Positions 28,143 to 36,399 of a DNA stretch of 64,000 nt are shown here, piece by piece. The notes under the pieces are model-generated. The model was not told where the DNA came from. It did not search any database and saw nothing but the letters and a program-made list of their open reading frames with translations. This DNA is from Leisingera sp. M658. GTDB lineage: Bacteria; Pseudomonadota; Alphaproteobacteria; Rhodobacterales; Rhodobacteraceae. The position numbers and the translations under genes are program-made. Every line of letters starts with the position of its first letter. Position 1 is the stretch's first letter. The stretch lies in contig NZ_CP083546.1 in assembly GCF_025144145.1 (NCBI RefSeq), forward strand, positions 2,496,501 to 2,560,500, in the 5' to 3' direction.

Positions 28143-28819
28143 CAGTCATGCTCCCCGCGCTGCGCCCGCACGGCGTCCAGCTCATCTTCCACTTCATGGC
28201 TGGCGACCAGCCGGTCGACATCACCGCGCGCGATCTGGAACGTCGCCTGAACAAAGCGGAACACCAAAAGCAGCATCGACACCGGCAGCACCACATACGG
28301 CACCACTTTCGGCAGTTTCTCGTAGGAATCGCCGTAGTTGATCAGGTCCTCAAGAAACTTGAAGACCGCCACCATCGGCACATCCTGCACCTCGTAAAAA
28401 CTTTGGCTGCGTGCCTTCATGTCAAACCCGGTCGGGAACCAGCGCCCCGAGGTCGGCGGCAGATCCGCAAACACCGCCCAATAGTCATATGCGCCTTTCA
28501 GCAGCAGCAACGAGAACACGATGCAGCAGGCGGCGGCAAACAAGCCCACCGCGCGGCGCGCGCCCGGCGCCAGCATGTTGACGATGGCATCAACGCCCAG
28601 ATGCGCATGGGCTTTCACCGCATAAGACGCGCCCAAAAGCACCAGCCAGGCAAACAGGAACACGGTCAGCTCCAGTGCCCATAAAATGTTAGAATTAAAC
28701 ACAAACCGCGCGATGACATTGGCAAATGTTATTGCCGTCATCAGCCCCAGCAGGATCGCGATCAGGGTTTCTTCGAGTGCGTTGATAAGCCCGCTCGGGC
28801 CGGTTCTGGACCCCGCCAT
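28142..28819 (-). CDS. dctQ: TRAP transporter small permease (DctQ)
   Basis: The 225-residue small membrane subunit with four helices (LIAILLGLMTAITFANVIARFVF; LELTVFLFAWLVLLGASYAV; FAAACCIVFSLLLLKGAYDY; VVPYVVLPVSMLLLVFRFV). It is longer than the usual 160-180 residues because of an insertion in the middle (WAVFADLPPTSGRWFPTGFDMKARSQ and following). GGGAGG precedes the ATG and the stop overlaps dctM. Confidence 0.93.
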   Translation of the reverse strand: MAGSRTGPSGLINALEETLIAILLGLMTAITFANVIARFVFNSNILWALELTVFLFAWLVLLGASYAVKAHAHLGVDAIVNMLAPGARRAVGLFAAACCIVFSLLLLKGAYDYWAVFADLPPTSGRWFPTGFDMKARSQSFYEVQDVPMVAVFKFLEDLINYGDSYEKLPKVVPYVVLPVSMLLLVFRFVQATFQIARGDVDRLVASHEVEDELDAVRAQRGEHD

Positions 28820-28921
28820 GGCTGCCTCCCAAATTTTGCGGAAAAGGGGTGCAGGCAGCGGATCCCCGCGCCGCCTGCAGTCAGGAGGCCCCGATGCGGG
28901 CCTCCCGGATACGGGCCTGAC

Positions 28922-29923
28922 TTACAGGCCTGCGTTGATGGCTTGCGCCGCGTCGATCTTCTCCTGGCCGACGTCGCCTGCGAACTTCTCCCAGACCGGC
29001 TTCATCGCTTCGACCCAGGCCGCACGCTGCTCGGGCGTCAGCTCACGCACCACGCCGCCGGCATCGATGATCGCCTGACGGGCTTCACCGTTCACCTTGG
29101 TGGATTCAGCGTTGCGGGTCGCGGTCACCTCATTCAGGATGGTCAGGAATTGGTCGCGCACCGCCGGGTCCAGGCTGTCCAGCCAGTCAACGGAGGTCAC
29201 CACCAGATAGTCCAGCGCGCCGTGGTTGGTCTCGGTCACACCGTCCTGCACCTCAAAAAACTTCTTGCCGTAGATGTTGGACCAGGTGTTTTCCTGCCCG
29301 TCCACAACCCCCTGCTGCAGCGCGCCGTAGACTTCCGAGAATGCCATCTTCTGTGGCGAGCCGCCGATAGCTTCCATCTGGGCGACCAGCACGTCCGAGG
29401 ACTGCACCCGGAACTTCAGCCCATTGGCATCCGTGGGCTCGACCAGCGGTTTGTTCGCCGACATCTGCTTCATGCCGTTGTGCCAATAGGCCAGCCCCTG
29501 CAGACCGCGGCGCTGCATGGAATCCAGCATCTCCTGGCCGGTTTCGGACCCCTGGAACGCATCCACCGCGTCGATGTTCTTGAACATGAACGGCAGGTCG
29601 AACAGGCGGAACTGCTTGGTGAATTTCTCAAACTTCGACAATGACGGCGCGGCCAGCTGCACGTCGCCCTGCAGCATCGCTTCCAGCACCTTGTTGTCAT
29701 TGTACAGCGTCGAGTTCGGATAGACCTCGATGCACATGGTGCCGTTCATTTCTTCGTTCACGCGGCTCTCCAGCAGCGACGCGGCAATCCCCTTGGGGTG
29801 CTTGTCGGTGTTGGTGACATGGCTGAACTTCACCACGATCTCGCCGTCGTCGCAGGCAGCACTTGCAGCGCCTGCGGTGACGGTCAGTGCCAGTGCGGTG
29901 GCGGCAGTGGTCAGGAATTTCAT
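28922..29923 (-). CDS. dctP: TRAP periplasmic C4-dicarboxylate-binding protein (DctP)
   Basis: A 333-residue extracytoplasmic solute receptor. Signal peptide residues 1-22 (TAATALALTVTAGAASAA). Family motifs include VVKFSHVTNTDKHPKG, SLSKFEKFTKQFRLFDLPFMF, GLKFRVQSSDVLVAQMEAIG (the conserved arginine that grips the substrate carboxylate in KFRVQ) and FSEVYGALQQGVVDGQENTW. Together with the adjacent dctBD pair this suggests succinate, malate or fumarate as ligand. First gene of the dctPQM unit; AGGAGG-like sequence (GGGAGG) precedes the ATG. Two perfect dyads lie 197-250 bp upstream. Confidence 0.95.
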   Translation of the reverse strand: MKFLTTAATALALTVTAGAASAACDDGEIVVKFSHVTNTDKHPKGIAASLLESRVNEEMNGTMCIEVYPNSTLYNDNKVLEAMLQGDVQLAAPSLSKFEKFTKQFRLFDLPFMFKNIDAVDAFQGSETGQEMLDSMQRRGLQGLAYWHNGMKQMSANKPLVEPTDANGLKFRVQSSDVLVAQMEAIGGSPQKMAFSEVYGALQQGVVDGQENTWSNIYGKKFFEVQDGVTETNHGALDYLVVTSVDWLDSLDPAVRDQFLTILNEVTATRNAESTKVNGEARQAIIDAGGVVRELTPEQRAAWVEAMKPVWEKFAGDVGQEKIDAAQAINAGL

Positions 29924-30110
29924 GGTCTTTTCCTCCCAGAAAAATCATCTCTGAATCCGATGTTGCATTCAGCGCATGGCTGAAGCCCGCCCAGAGCATC
30001 CCAAGTTGCGAGAATCCGCTCAAGAATTGATTCGGAACTCATAAGCCGTCAGTTTTTTCCGCATTCTGGCAATGGCTTACCGGCAATTCCAAGCGTGTTC
30101 AGGCTGCATC

Positions 30111-30116
30111 CGTCAA
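30111..30116 (-). promoter_or_regulatory. TTGACG element next to the dctP upstream dyads
   Basis: Minus-strand TTGACG lies three bases downstream of dyad 1. A downstream TGGAAT at a 19-bp spacing is a poor -10. No convincing sigma-54 (-24/-12) element was found between here and dctP. Confidence 0.35.
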
Positions 30117-30119
30117 AAG

Positions 30120-30139
30120 CTGTGCGGAATCCCGCACAG
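30120..30139. promoter_or_regulatory. Operator-like dyad 1 upstream of dctP
   Basis: CTGTGCGG-AATC-CCGCACAG, 8-bp perfect arms. Core TGTGCGG-N4-CCGCACA, shared with dyad 2; centres 33 bp apart, about three helical turns. A candidate binding site for the adjacent DctD-like regulator. Confidence 0.7.
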
Positions 30140-30151
30140 GGTGCTTCCGGC

Positions 30152-30173
30152 TTTGTGCGGAAAACCGCACAAA
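30152..30173. promoter_or_regulatory. Operator-like dyad 2 upstream of dctP
   Basis: TTTGTGCGG-AAAA-CCGCACAAA, 9-bp perfect arms, same core and spacing as dyad 1. Confidence 0.72.
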
Positions 30174-30583
30174 TGTTAGCACTGGACACAGCAAGCCGGG
30201 AATCACCTTTTTCCTCTTGCCGAAAATATCCCCGCCGGAGGCACCCCAGCCTGGCCCGGCACGCGCGCTTCGGGGTGTTGCGCCGCGGCCGCCCCCGCCG
30301 CACGCACCGCTTGCGCCTCCTTAACTCGGGCTTGCGATAGTCATTCCCGTCGCGACACCGGTGCGGTTTGACAACCCGCACCAACAGGAGACCACAGGGC
30401 CCCAAGACCACCTCTTCATCGGGTGCAGGGGCGTCCCGAACGAAGGCTTCAGCGGACATGGGCTTACCCCCGTCCTCCCTCCGCCCCCATGCCCCATTCC
30501 GGGGTTACCGGCGGCGCCGCCTCCTTGATACTCCGGCAGCAGTGCCGGACCATACCAATCGCAAGGCCCTGGCCCCAGCGCCC
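30174..30583. other. dctP-dctD intergenic remainder
   Basis: No supported gene. It contains a copy of the dispersed hairpin repeat in minus orientation (about 30207-30247) and an inverted repeat GGTGCGG/CCGCACC with a 9-nt spacer (30360-30382). Confidence 0.45.
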
Positions 30584-31813
30584 TCAGCGGCGGTAGTCCT
30601 CGGGCCGGATGCCATAGCGGGCCAGCTTGTCATAAAACGTCTTGCGCGGCAGCCTCAACGCTTCCGCGGCTGCAGCCGCGCGGCCATTGGCCCGGCCCAG
30701 CGCCGCAATCAGCAGCGAGCGCTCGACCTGCGCCATCTGCTCCGCCAGACCCAGCCCTGCTGCTGCGGCGGCCTCTTCCGGCATGCCCAGCACAAACCGC
30801 ATTGCCGCCGACATCAAGGAGCGCGCATTGCCCGGCCAGTCCTGCGCCATCAGGGCTGCCAGATGGCCCTGCGAAATCTCCGGCACCTCGATCCCCGCCT
30901 GCTCTGCCGCCTGCGCCACGTAATGACGGAACAATACCGGAATATCACCGGGGCGTTCGGCCAGTGAGGGGATCCGCACCCGCATCACATCCAGCCGGTA
31001 AAACAGGTCCGGACTGAACCCGCCGGCCTGCACCTTATCCGCCAGACCAGCACTGGAGCCTGCAATGATCCGCACCGCGCTGCCCTGTTCCAATTGCGCC
31101 AGCAGCGCAAATTGCGCCGCTTCCGGCAGCGCCTGCAGCTCGTCCAGAAACAGCGAGCCGCCCGCCGCCTCCTGGCACAGCTCCGCCACCGTCTCTGCGG
31201 CCAGCCCTGCGGCGGGGCGTTTCACAAACGGCCCCTGCCCTGCAGGCGACATCAGGTGAATGACCTCCGCCACTTTGGAAATACCGCTGCCCGGCGCGCC
31301 GGTGACCAGCACCTCCGCCCCTGTCGGCGCCACCGCGCGCACCCGCTGGCGCATTTCCATGGCCTGGGGCGAGGTGCCGAACAACAGCCGCGCCGCCGGA
31401 TCGCCGGTCTCCAGCTGATGCTTCAGCCGCCGGTTTTCCAGCACCAGCGCCCGCGTCTTTAGGGCGCGCTCCAGCACCGGCAGGAAATCGGCTGCGGCGC
31501 AGGGTTTTTCCAGGAAATCGAACGCCCCCTGCGACATCGCCTTCACCGCCATCGGAATGTCACCCTCGCCGGTCAGCAGCACCACCGGCAATTCTTCATC
31601 CATGCTGCGGGCATAGTCCAGCAGGTGAAACCCGTCCCGCCCCGGCATCCGGATGTCCGACACGATGATGCCGCCGAACACCGGAGCAATGTGATCCTTG
31701 GCCGCCACAAACGAGCCGCAGGCGACCACCTCCAGATCGTTCAGCTCCAAGGTCTGCGCCAGCGCCTCGCGCACCGCCGCGTCGTCATCCACCAGCAGCA
31801 CCTTGCGGGTCAT
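30584..31813 (-). CDS. dctD: DctD-like response regulator with degenerate sigma-54 AAA+ domain
   Basis: A 409-residue NtrC/DctD-type response regulator. Residues 1-120 are a receiver (VLLVDDD, phospho-acceptor D53 in VSDIRMPG, LEKP). The AAA+ domain (about 140-340) keeps Walker B (LFLDEL, 221-225) and the arginine region (FYRLDVMRVRIPSLAERPGD) but Walker A reads GAPGSGISK, with isoleucine (178) where the lysine should be, and the segment that should hold GAFTGA is missing: GPFVKRPAAGLAAETVAELC runs almost straight to GGSLFLDEL. The C-terminal Fis-type HTH is intact (AEALRLPRKTFYDKLARYGI). Overlaps dctB by four bases. Normal DctD is about 440-460 residues. Confidence 0.92.
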   Translation of the reverse strand: MTRKVLLVDDDAAVREALAQTLELNDLEVVACGSFVAAKDHIAPVFGGIIVSDIRMPGRDGFHLLDYARSMDEELPVVLLTGEGDIPMAVKAMSQGAFDFLEKPCAAADFLPVLERALKTRALVLENRRLKHQLETGDPAARLLFGTSPQAMEMRQRVRAVAPTGAEVLVTGAPGSGISKVAEVIHLMSPAGQGPFVKRPAAGLAAETVAELCQEAAGGSLFLDELQALPEAAQFALLAQLEQGSAVRIIAGSSAGLADKVQAGGFSPDLFYRLDVMRVRIPSLAERPGDIPVLFRHYVAQAAEQAGIEVPEISQGHLAALMAQDWPGNARSLMSAAMRFVLGMPEEAAAAAGLGLAEQMAQVERSLLIAALGRANGRAAAAAEALRLPRKTFYDKLARYGIRPEDYRR

Positions 31814-33552
31814 GCCGCGTCTCCCTTTTCAGAACCTTCGCGCCATGGCTCCAGTTCCACTGTGAACACCGCACCGCCGCCGGTATTGGCACCGCGGATG
31901 TTACCGCCAAAGCTTTGCACCAACCCGTATGAGATCGACAGCCCCAGCCCCATGCCTTCCGAACTGCCCACCGCCTTAGTGGAATAAAACGGCTCGAACA
32001 TCTTTTCCGGCTCCTTGATGCCGGGGCCGCTGTCCTGCACCCGCACCTGCAGCCGCGGGCCGCGTTCGACAGAGATTGAGATCACCTTCTCCAATTGCCC
32101 TTGCATTGCATCCGCCGCGTTGTTGATCAGGTTCACAAACACCTGCGTCAGCCGCACCTCGCCGCCCCAGGCCGGCACCGGCGCCGCATAGGCCGCCTCA
32201 TCCCAGCGCAGATCTATATGATCTGCTTTCAGCCGCGGCGCGGTCAGCTCCACTGCCGTTTTGATCACCTGCACCAGATCGACCTGTCCCATCGGCTCGC
32301 TTTCATTGCGGGCAAAGGCGCGCAAGTTCTTGATGATCCGCGCCATCCGCACCGCCATGTCGGCGATCCGGCCCAGGTTTTCGCCAGTGCGCTCCGCCTT
32401 GCCCCGCTCCAGAAAGGCGGCGCCGTTTTCGGCATATTGCTGGATCGCCATCAGCGGCTGGTTCAATTCATGGCTGATGCCCGCCGACATCTGCCCCAAA
32501 GCGGACAGTTTGCCCGCCTGCACCAGATCCTCCTGGGCGCGCTTCAGGGCGGCTTCGGCTTCCTCGCGCTCGCCCACCTCGCGGCGCAGCTGATCATTGG
32601 CCAGAGACAAAGCCTTGGTCCGTTTTTCCACCCGGCTTTCCAGCACCGCATTGGCCTCGGCCAGGGTGCGGCGGCGCTCCATCACGATGAACAACATGGC
32701 GCCCAGAGCCAGGCACACCGCCGCCAGCGCCGCCGCCTGCAAGGCTGCGATCCGCCGGGCAGGTGCCACATCCACCAGAATTTCGCCTGTCATCCCAATC
32801 AGCGGCAAATCCACCGAAAGATGCAGTGCGCGGCCGGGCAAATAGGGGCTGCCCTCAAGGCTCCAGATTTCATGCCCTCCATAGCGGTCCCTGCCAGTGA
32901 CACGCGGGGTTTCCCCCGCCGCGCCGCGCTGCCAGAACAGCAATTCGGACCGGTTGGAAATGAACACCTCGCCGCTCATGCCGGTAAAGAATACCGCCGG
33001 CAGCGAGCCGCGCCAGGTCTGCTCCACGTCATTCACATCCGCTGCAACCACCAGCGCCCCGCGCACACCACCAGGCTGAAACACTGGCGCGGCATAGAAA
33101 TACGACCGCCGCCCGCCCGGCTGCAATACCGCGTGGCCGGTGCCCATGGCCCCTTGCATGGCGCGGGTGAAATACGCCTGCCCCGAGACATCCGCGCCGG
33201 ACACCCCTTCGGCCGCCGCCAGCACCCGGCCGTCCGCAGCGGCAAAAAACACATCCAGCGCCGCGGTTTTGTCCGCAACCGCGCGCAGCAGCTCCGCCGC
33301 CGCGTCCTGCGCCACGGGCGTGGACAGGTCCGCCAGTGCCGGGTGTTCGGCGGTCAGAACCGCCAGTTCCTGATAGACCTGCAGCTGGGTGCTGACCCGG
33401 TCCGACGCCAAGGCCAGATCCGCCGCACTGCGCTCAGCCAGGCTGTCCAGCGCCTGACGGTAGCCATAAGACCAGACCATCAGCGCCAATGCCGCCACGG
33501 CCAACAGGAACCCGGCAGGCAGGCTCCAGCGAAGGAATTGCTGTGTTTTCAT
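31810..33552 (-). CDS. dctB: Sensor histidine kinase (DctB)
   Basis: A 580-residue membrane sensor for C4-dicarboxylates. One membrane helix at 11-28 and a second at about 270-291 frame a periplasmic double-PAS/Cache-type region (DSLAERSAADLALASDRVST ... GALVVAADVNDVEQTW). A cytoplasmic coiled coil (about 295-345) leads to the H box GISHELNQPLMAI (H361) and the N, G1 and G2 boxes (NLINNAADAM; DSGPGIKE; GMGLGLSISYGLV). Partner of the DctD-like regulator, whose ATG overlaps its stop (ATGA). Confidence 0.95.
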   Translation of the reverse strand: MKTQQFLRWSLPAGFLLAVAALALMVWSYGYRQALDSLAERSAADLALASDRVSTQLQVYQELAVLTAEHPALADLSTPVAQDAAAELLRAVADKTAALDVFFAAADGRVLAAAEGVSGADVSGQAYFTRAMQGAMGTGHAVLQPGGRRSYFYAAPVFQPGGVRGALVVAADVNDVEQTWRGSLPAVFFTGMSGEVFISNRSELLFWQRGAAGETPRVTGRDRYGGHEIWSLEGSPYLPGRALHLSVDLPLIGMTGEILVDVAPARRIAALQAAALAAVCLALGAMLFIVMERRRTLAEANAVLESRVEKRTKALSLANDQLRREVGEREEAEAALKRAQEDLVQAGKLSALGQMSAGISHELNQPLMAIQQYAENGAAFLERGKAERTGENLGRIADMAVRMARIIKNLRAFARNESEPMGQVDLVQVIKTAVELTAPRLKADHIDLRWDEAAYAAPVPAWGGEVRLTQVFVNLINNAADAMQGQLEKVISISVERGPRLQVRVQDSGPGIKEPEKMFEPFYSTKAVGSSEGMGLGLSISYGLVQSFGGNIRGANTGGGAVFTVELEPWREGSEKGDAA

Positions 33553-33611
33553 TGCGGCACGTTATCAAAGCGGCCCTTGCATTGACCAGATGCAACGGCA
33601 ACAACCGGTAT

Positions 33612-34793
33612 ATGAAGACTTTAATCCAATCCCCCACCGATCCGGCCTTTGTACAGGACCCCTACCCGTTCTACGCCGCCGCCCAGGTCCAGGGCCAGCT
33701 GCACCATTGGCAGGACTACGGCATGGTTGCCGCCTTTGGCCATTCCGCCGTGCATATGCTGCTGCGCGACCGCCGCTTCGGCCGCGAGATGCCGGAAGAG
33801 ATGCAGACAGAAGGCCCCGCCCATCTCGCCCCTTTTCTGGCGGTTGAAGCGCACTCATTGCTGGACGCCGAGCCGCCCCGCCACACCCGCCTGCGCCGGC
33901 TGGTGCTGCGCGCCTTCACCTCGCGCGAGATCGCGGCGCTGGAACCGGATATCAAGGATCTGTGCCACCAGCTGATCGACGCTTTCCCGGACCAGCCCTT
34001 CGACCTGTTGGAGGCCTATTGCACCCAGGTGCCGGTGATCACCATCTGCCGCCTGCTGGGCGTGCCCGAGGACATGGCGCCGCAGTTGCTGGACTGGTCG
34101 CACAGGATGGTGGCGATGTATCAGGCGTCGCGCACCGAAGAGACCGAACACGCCGCCGCCAAGGCCTCGCAACAGTTCACGGAGTTTCTGCGCAGCTACA
34201 TCGATGAGCGCCGCAACGATCCCCGCGACGACCTGATCACCCGGCTGATCGCGGCTGAAGAGGAAGGCGACAAGCTGTCAACGGACGAGCTGATCGGCAC
34301 CTGCATCCTGTTGCTGAATGCAGGCCACGAGGCCACCGTGCACTCCCTGGGTAACGGTGTGAAAACCATGCTGCAGCAGGGCTGGGACGCGGCGTGGCTG
34401 GCGCCCGATGGCCTTGACGGGCTGGTGGAGGAGATCCTGCGCTATGACCCGCCGCTGCATATGTTCACCCGCTACGCCTATGAGGAGGCCGAGGTCTTCG
34501 GCCATACCTTCCAGCGCGGCGATCAGGTGGCCTTGCTGCTGGCCGCCGCCAATCGCGACCCGGCGGCACTGGACGACGCGGACCGCTTCGACCCGGCCCG
34601 CCCGCCCAAAGTGAACAAAAGCTTTGGCGGCGGCTTGCATTTCTGCGTCGGCGCCCCGCTGGCGCGGCTGGAAATGCAGATTGCCCTGCCGATCCTGTTC
34701 GACCGCTGCCCGGATCTGAAACTGGCGGCAGCACCGGAGTACTCGAATACCTACCACTTCCACGGGTTGACCCGGTTGCTGGTTACGGTCTGA
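33612..34793 (+). CDS. Cytochrome P450
   Basis: A soluble bacterial class I P450 of 393 residues that hydroxylates an unknown small molecule. The I-helix oxygen-binding motif reads NAGHEATV (A237, G238, E240, T242), ExxR is E274-R277 (EEILRYDP), and the heme-cysteine loop is FGGGLHFCVGAPLARLE with C345. LRRLVLRAFTSREI fits the C-helix WxxxR region. There is no ferredoxin or reductase next to it, and the dctB neighbour is divergent. The ATG at 33612 was chosen because an upstream extension in the same frame looks non-coding. No ribosome-binding site is obvious. Confidence 0.93.
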   Translation: MKTLIQSPTDPAFVQDPYPFYAAAQVQGQLHHWQDYGMVAAFGHSAVHMLLRDRRFGREMPEEMQTEGPAHLAPFLAVEAHSLLDAEPPRHTRLRRLVLRAFTSREIAALEPDIKDLCHQLIDAFPDQPFDLLEAYCTQVPVITICRLLGVPEDMAPQLLDWSHRMVAMYQASRTEETEHAAAKASQQFTEFLRSYIDERRNDPRDDLITRLIAAEEEGDKLSTDELIGTCILLLNAGHEATVHSLGNGVKTMLQQGWDAAWLAPDGLDGLVEEILRYDPPLHMFTRYAYEEAEVFGHTFQRGDQVALLLAAANRDPAALDDADRFDPARPPKVNKSFGGGLHFCVGAPLARLEMQIALPILFDRCPDLKLAAAPEYSNTYHFHGLTRLLVTV

Positions 34794-34795
34794 CT

Positions 34796-34890
34796 TGGAG
34801 CTCTGCCCCAAACGCATGTTTAACATGGGGCTCTGCCCCAAACGCACGCTTAATATGGGGCTCTGCCCCAAACCCCGGGGTGTTTTCGGA
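34796..34890. repeat. Three 30-bp tandem repeats of the GGGGCTCTGCCCC unit
   Basis: CTCTGCCCCA recurs at 34801, 34831 and 34861, exactly 30 bp apart. Each unit carries the GGGGCTCTGCCCC hairpin; the third runs into AAACCCCGGGGTGTTTTCGG, as in the dispersed repeat. Confidence 0.85.
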
Positions 34891-34947
34891 CCAGAAAGAA
34901 GCAGACCATCTTCCCTGCTTCTTTCTGGCCTCCCTGCTTCTTTCTGG
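34891..34947. repeat. 14-bp inverted/direct repeats (CCAGAAAGAAGCAG / CTGCTTCTTTCTGG)
   Basis: CCAGAAAGAAGCAG at 34891-34904 is inverted exactly at 34915-34928 and again at 34934-34947. Either copy can pair with the first, so two alternative hairpins are possible between the convergent P450 and Lrp genes. Confidence 0.85.
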
Positions 34948-34965
34948 TCTTAAATACCCAAGTCC

Positions 34966-35433
34966 TTAGGGTTGCAGCGGCAGCATTGTTGTGGATTTGA
35001 TCTCCTCCATCGACAACAGCGCCGTCACATTATGCACCCGCACCTCGGCAATCAGCGCCTGATAGAACACATCATAAGCGCGCGCATTTTGCACCCGGAC
35101 CTTCAGGATATAGTCGATGTCGCCCGCAAGCCGGTGGGCCTCCTGCACCTCGGGGCGGTCGCGCAGCGCTTGCAGAAATTTGGCCTGCCAGTCCGCCTCA
35201 TGCTCGGAGGTGCGGATGAGAACAAAGAAACAGGCCTCGAACCCCAGCGCCTCGGCATCCAGCAGCACCGTTTGCTGGCCGATCACACCAGCCTCCTTCA
35301 GCTTGCGGATGCGATTCCACACAGGAGTCTTGGAGGAGCCCACCTGACGGGCGATTTCGTCCAGCGACTGGCCAGCGTCGCGCTGCAGTTCAGCCAGAAT
35401 TTTCCGGTCAGTGGCGTCGATCCGCACCGTCAT
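34966..35433 (-). CDS. Lrp/AsnC family regulator, divergent from the sulfite-reduction operon
   Basis: A 155-residue feast/famine regulator: HTH (RIDATDRKILAELQRDAGQS, IARQVGSSKTPVWNRIRKLK) then the RAM domain (CFFVLIRTSEHEADW ... EVQEAHRLAGDIDYILKVRV ... VTALLSMEEIKSTT). Divergent from cobA with 147 bp between the starts. It is the only regulator beside this sulfur operon, so control of cysteine synthesis is the working hypothesis. AGGAG precedes the start. Confidence 0.93.
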   Translation of the reverse strand: MTVRIDATDRKILAELQRDAGQSLDEIARQVGSSKTPVWNRIRKLKEAGVIGQQTVLLDAEALGFEACFFVLIRTSEHEADWQAKFLQALRDRPEVQEAHRLAGDIDYILKVRVQNARAYDVFYQALIAEVRVHNVTALLSMEEIKSTTMLPLQP

Positions 35434-35580
35434 TCCTGTTTTCTCCTATTGTGAGGACCAATCGGCCCAATGTCTCTTTTCGGTAAAGCCATTGTTCTTA
35501 TTTCCGCAGGTATATAGCGCAATACCGGGAATATTTCCTATATCTAACCTCAAGTCAAACACACTGGAGAGGCCGCCAAG

Positions 35581-36399
35581 ATGCCTGCACATAATATACC
35601 TGCCGCCAACGCCACCGCTTACACCCGCGGCAGCATGGCTTGTATGGTTGCGGGCCAGGTTGTCTTTGCAGGCTCCGGCCCCGGCGATGCGGACCTTTTG
35701 ACCGTCAAAACCCTGTGCGCGCTGCAGGAGGCGGATGTCATTCTTTATGACCGTCTGGTCAGCGATGAGATCATGGCGCTGGCCGGCCCGCAAGCGGTGC
35801 TGGAAAATGTCGGCAAGGAAGGCTTTGGTGCGCAGGTCAGTCAGGACGAGATCAACGCGCGGCTGGTCGCCCATGCCCAGGCCGGTAAAAAGGTACTGCG
35901 GCTGAAGGCTGGCGACCCCACCATCTTTGCCCGCCTGGATGAAGAGCTGACTGCATGCGAAGAGGCTGGCATCGTCACGCAGATCATCCCCGGCATCACC
36001 GCTGCGTCGGCTGCCGTGGCCGGCATCGGCCAAAGCCTGACGCAGCGCGGGCGCAACACATCCGTGCGCTTCATCACCGGCCACGCGATGACCGGCTTTG
36101 CTGATCACGACTGGGCCGCCTTGGCGCGTCCGGGCGAGGTGGCCGCAGTGTACATGGGCAAGAAATCCGCCCGCTTCGTACAGGGCCGCCTGATCATGCA
36201 CGGTGCGGACCGCGCCACGCCGGTGACCATTGTCGAGAACGCCTCGCGCCCTGAACAGCGGGTGCTGGAAACCAATCTGGACCGTCTGCCTGCCGACCTT
36301 GATGCGGCTGGCTTTGACGGCCCTGCCCTCACATTCCTGGGCCTCGCGCCGCGCAAAGCGGCCGCCGCCCTGAACGACCTCAAAACGGAGCTTGCATAA
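35581..36399 (+). CDS. cobA: Uroporphyrinogen-III C-methyltransferase (SUMT)
   Basis: Methylates uroporphyrinogen III twice with S-adenosylmethionine to precorrin-2, the precursor of siroheme. A 272-residue single-domain enzyme: GSGPGDADLLTVKTLCAL, VILYDRLVSDEI, LRLKAGDPTIFARLDEEL, IIPGITAASAAVAGIG and ITGHAM motifs. No CysG-type N-terminal domain, so precorrin-2 oxidation and chelation must come from elsewhere. In first place of the sulfite-reduction operon, it supplies siroheme for CysI. TGGAGAGG precedes the ATG; the stop overlaps the next start. Confidence 0.95.
   Translation: MPAHNIPAANATAYTRGSMACMVAGQVVFAGSGPGDADLLTVKTLCALQEADVILYDRLVSDEIMALAGPQAVLENVGKEGFGAQVSQDEINARLVAHAQAGKKVLRLKAGDPTIFARLDEELTACEEAGIVTQIIPGITAASAAVAGIGQSLTQRGRNTSVRFITGHAMTGFADHDWAALARPGEVAAVYMGKKSARFVQGRLIMHGADRATPVTIVENASRPEQRVLETNLDRLPADLDAAGFDGPALTFLGLAPRKAAAALNDLKTELA

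Noticed and set aside
29930-30110. Sigma-54 (-24/-12) promoter for dctP
   Set aside because: GG-N10-GC pairs exist, for example around 29977-29998, but none keeps the TGGCAC/TTGCA context, and DctD lacks GAFTGA.
30049-30459. A 136-codon minus frame between dctP and dctD
   Set aside because: Arg/Cys-rich, overlaps operator dyads and a dispersed repeat, no ribosome-binding site.
34796-34890. Evenly spaced repeats (30 bp) looked at first like a small CRISPR array
   Set aside because: Units abut with no unique spacers, and there are no cas genes. They are a tandem expansion of the dispersed hairpin repeat.
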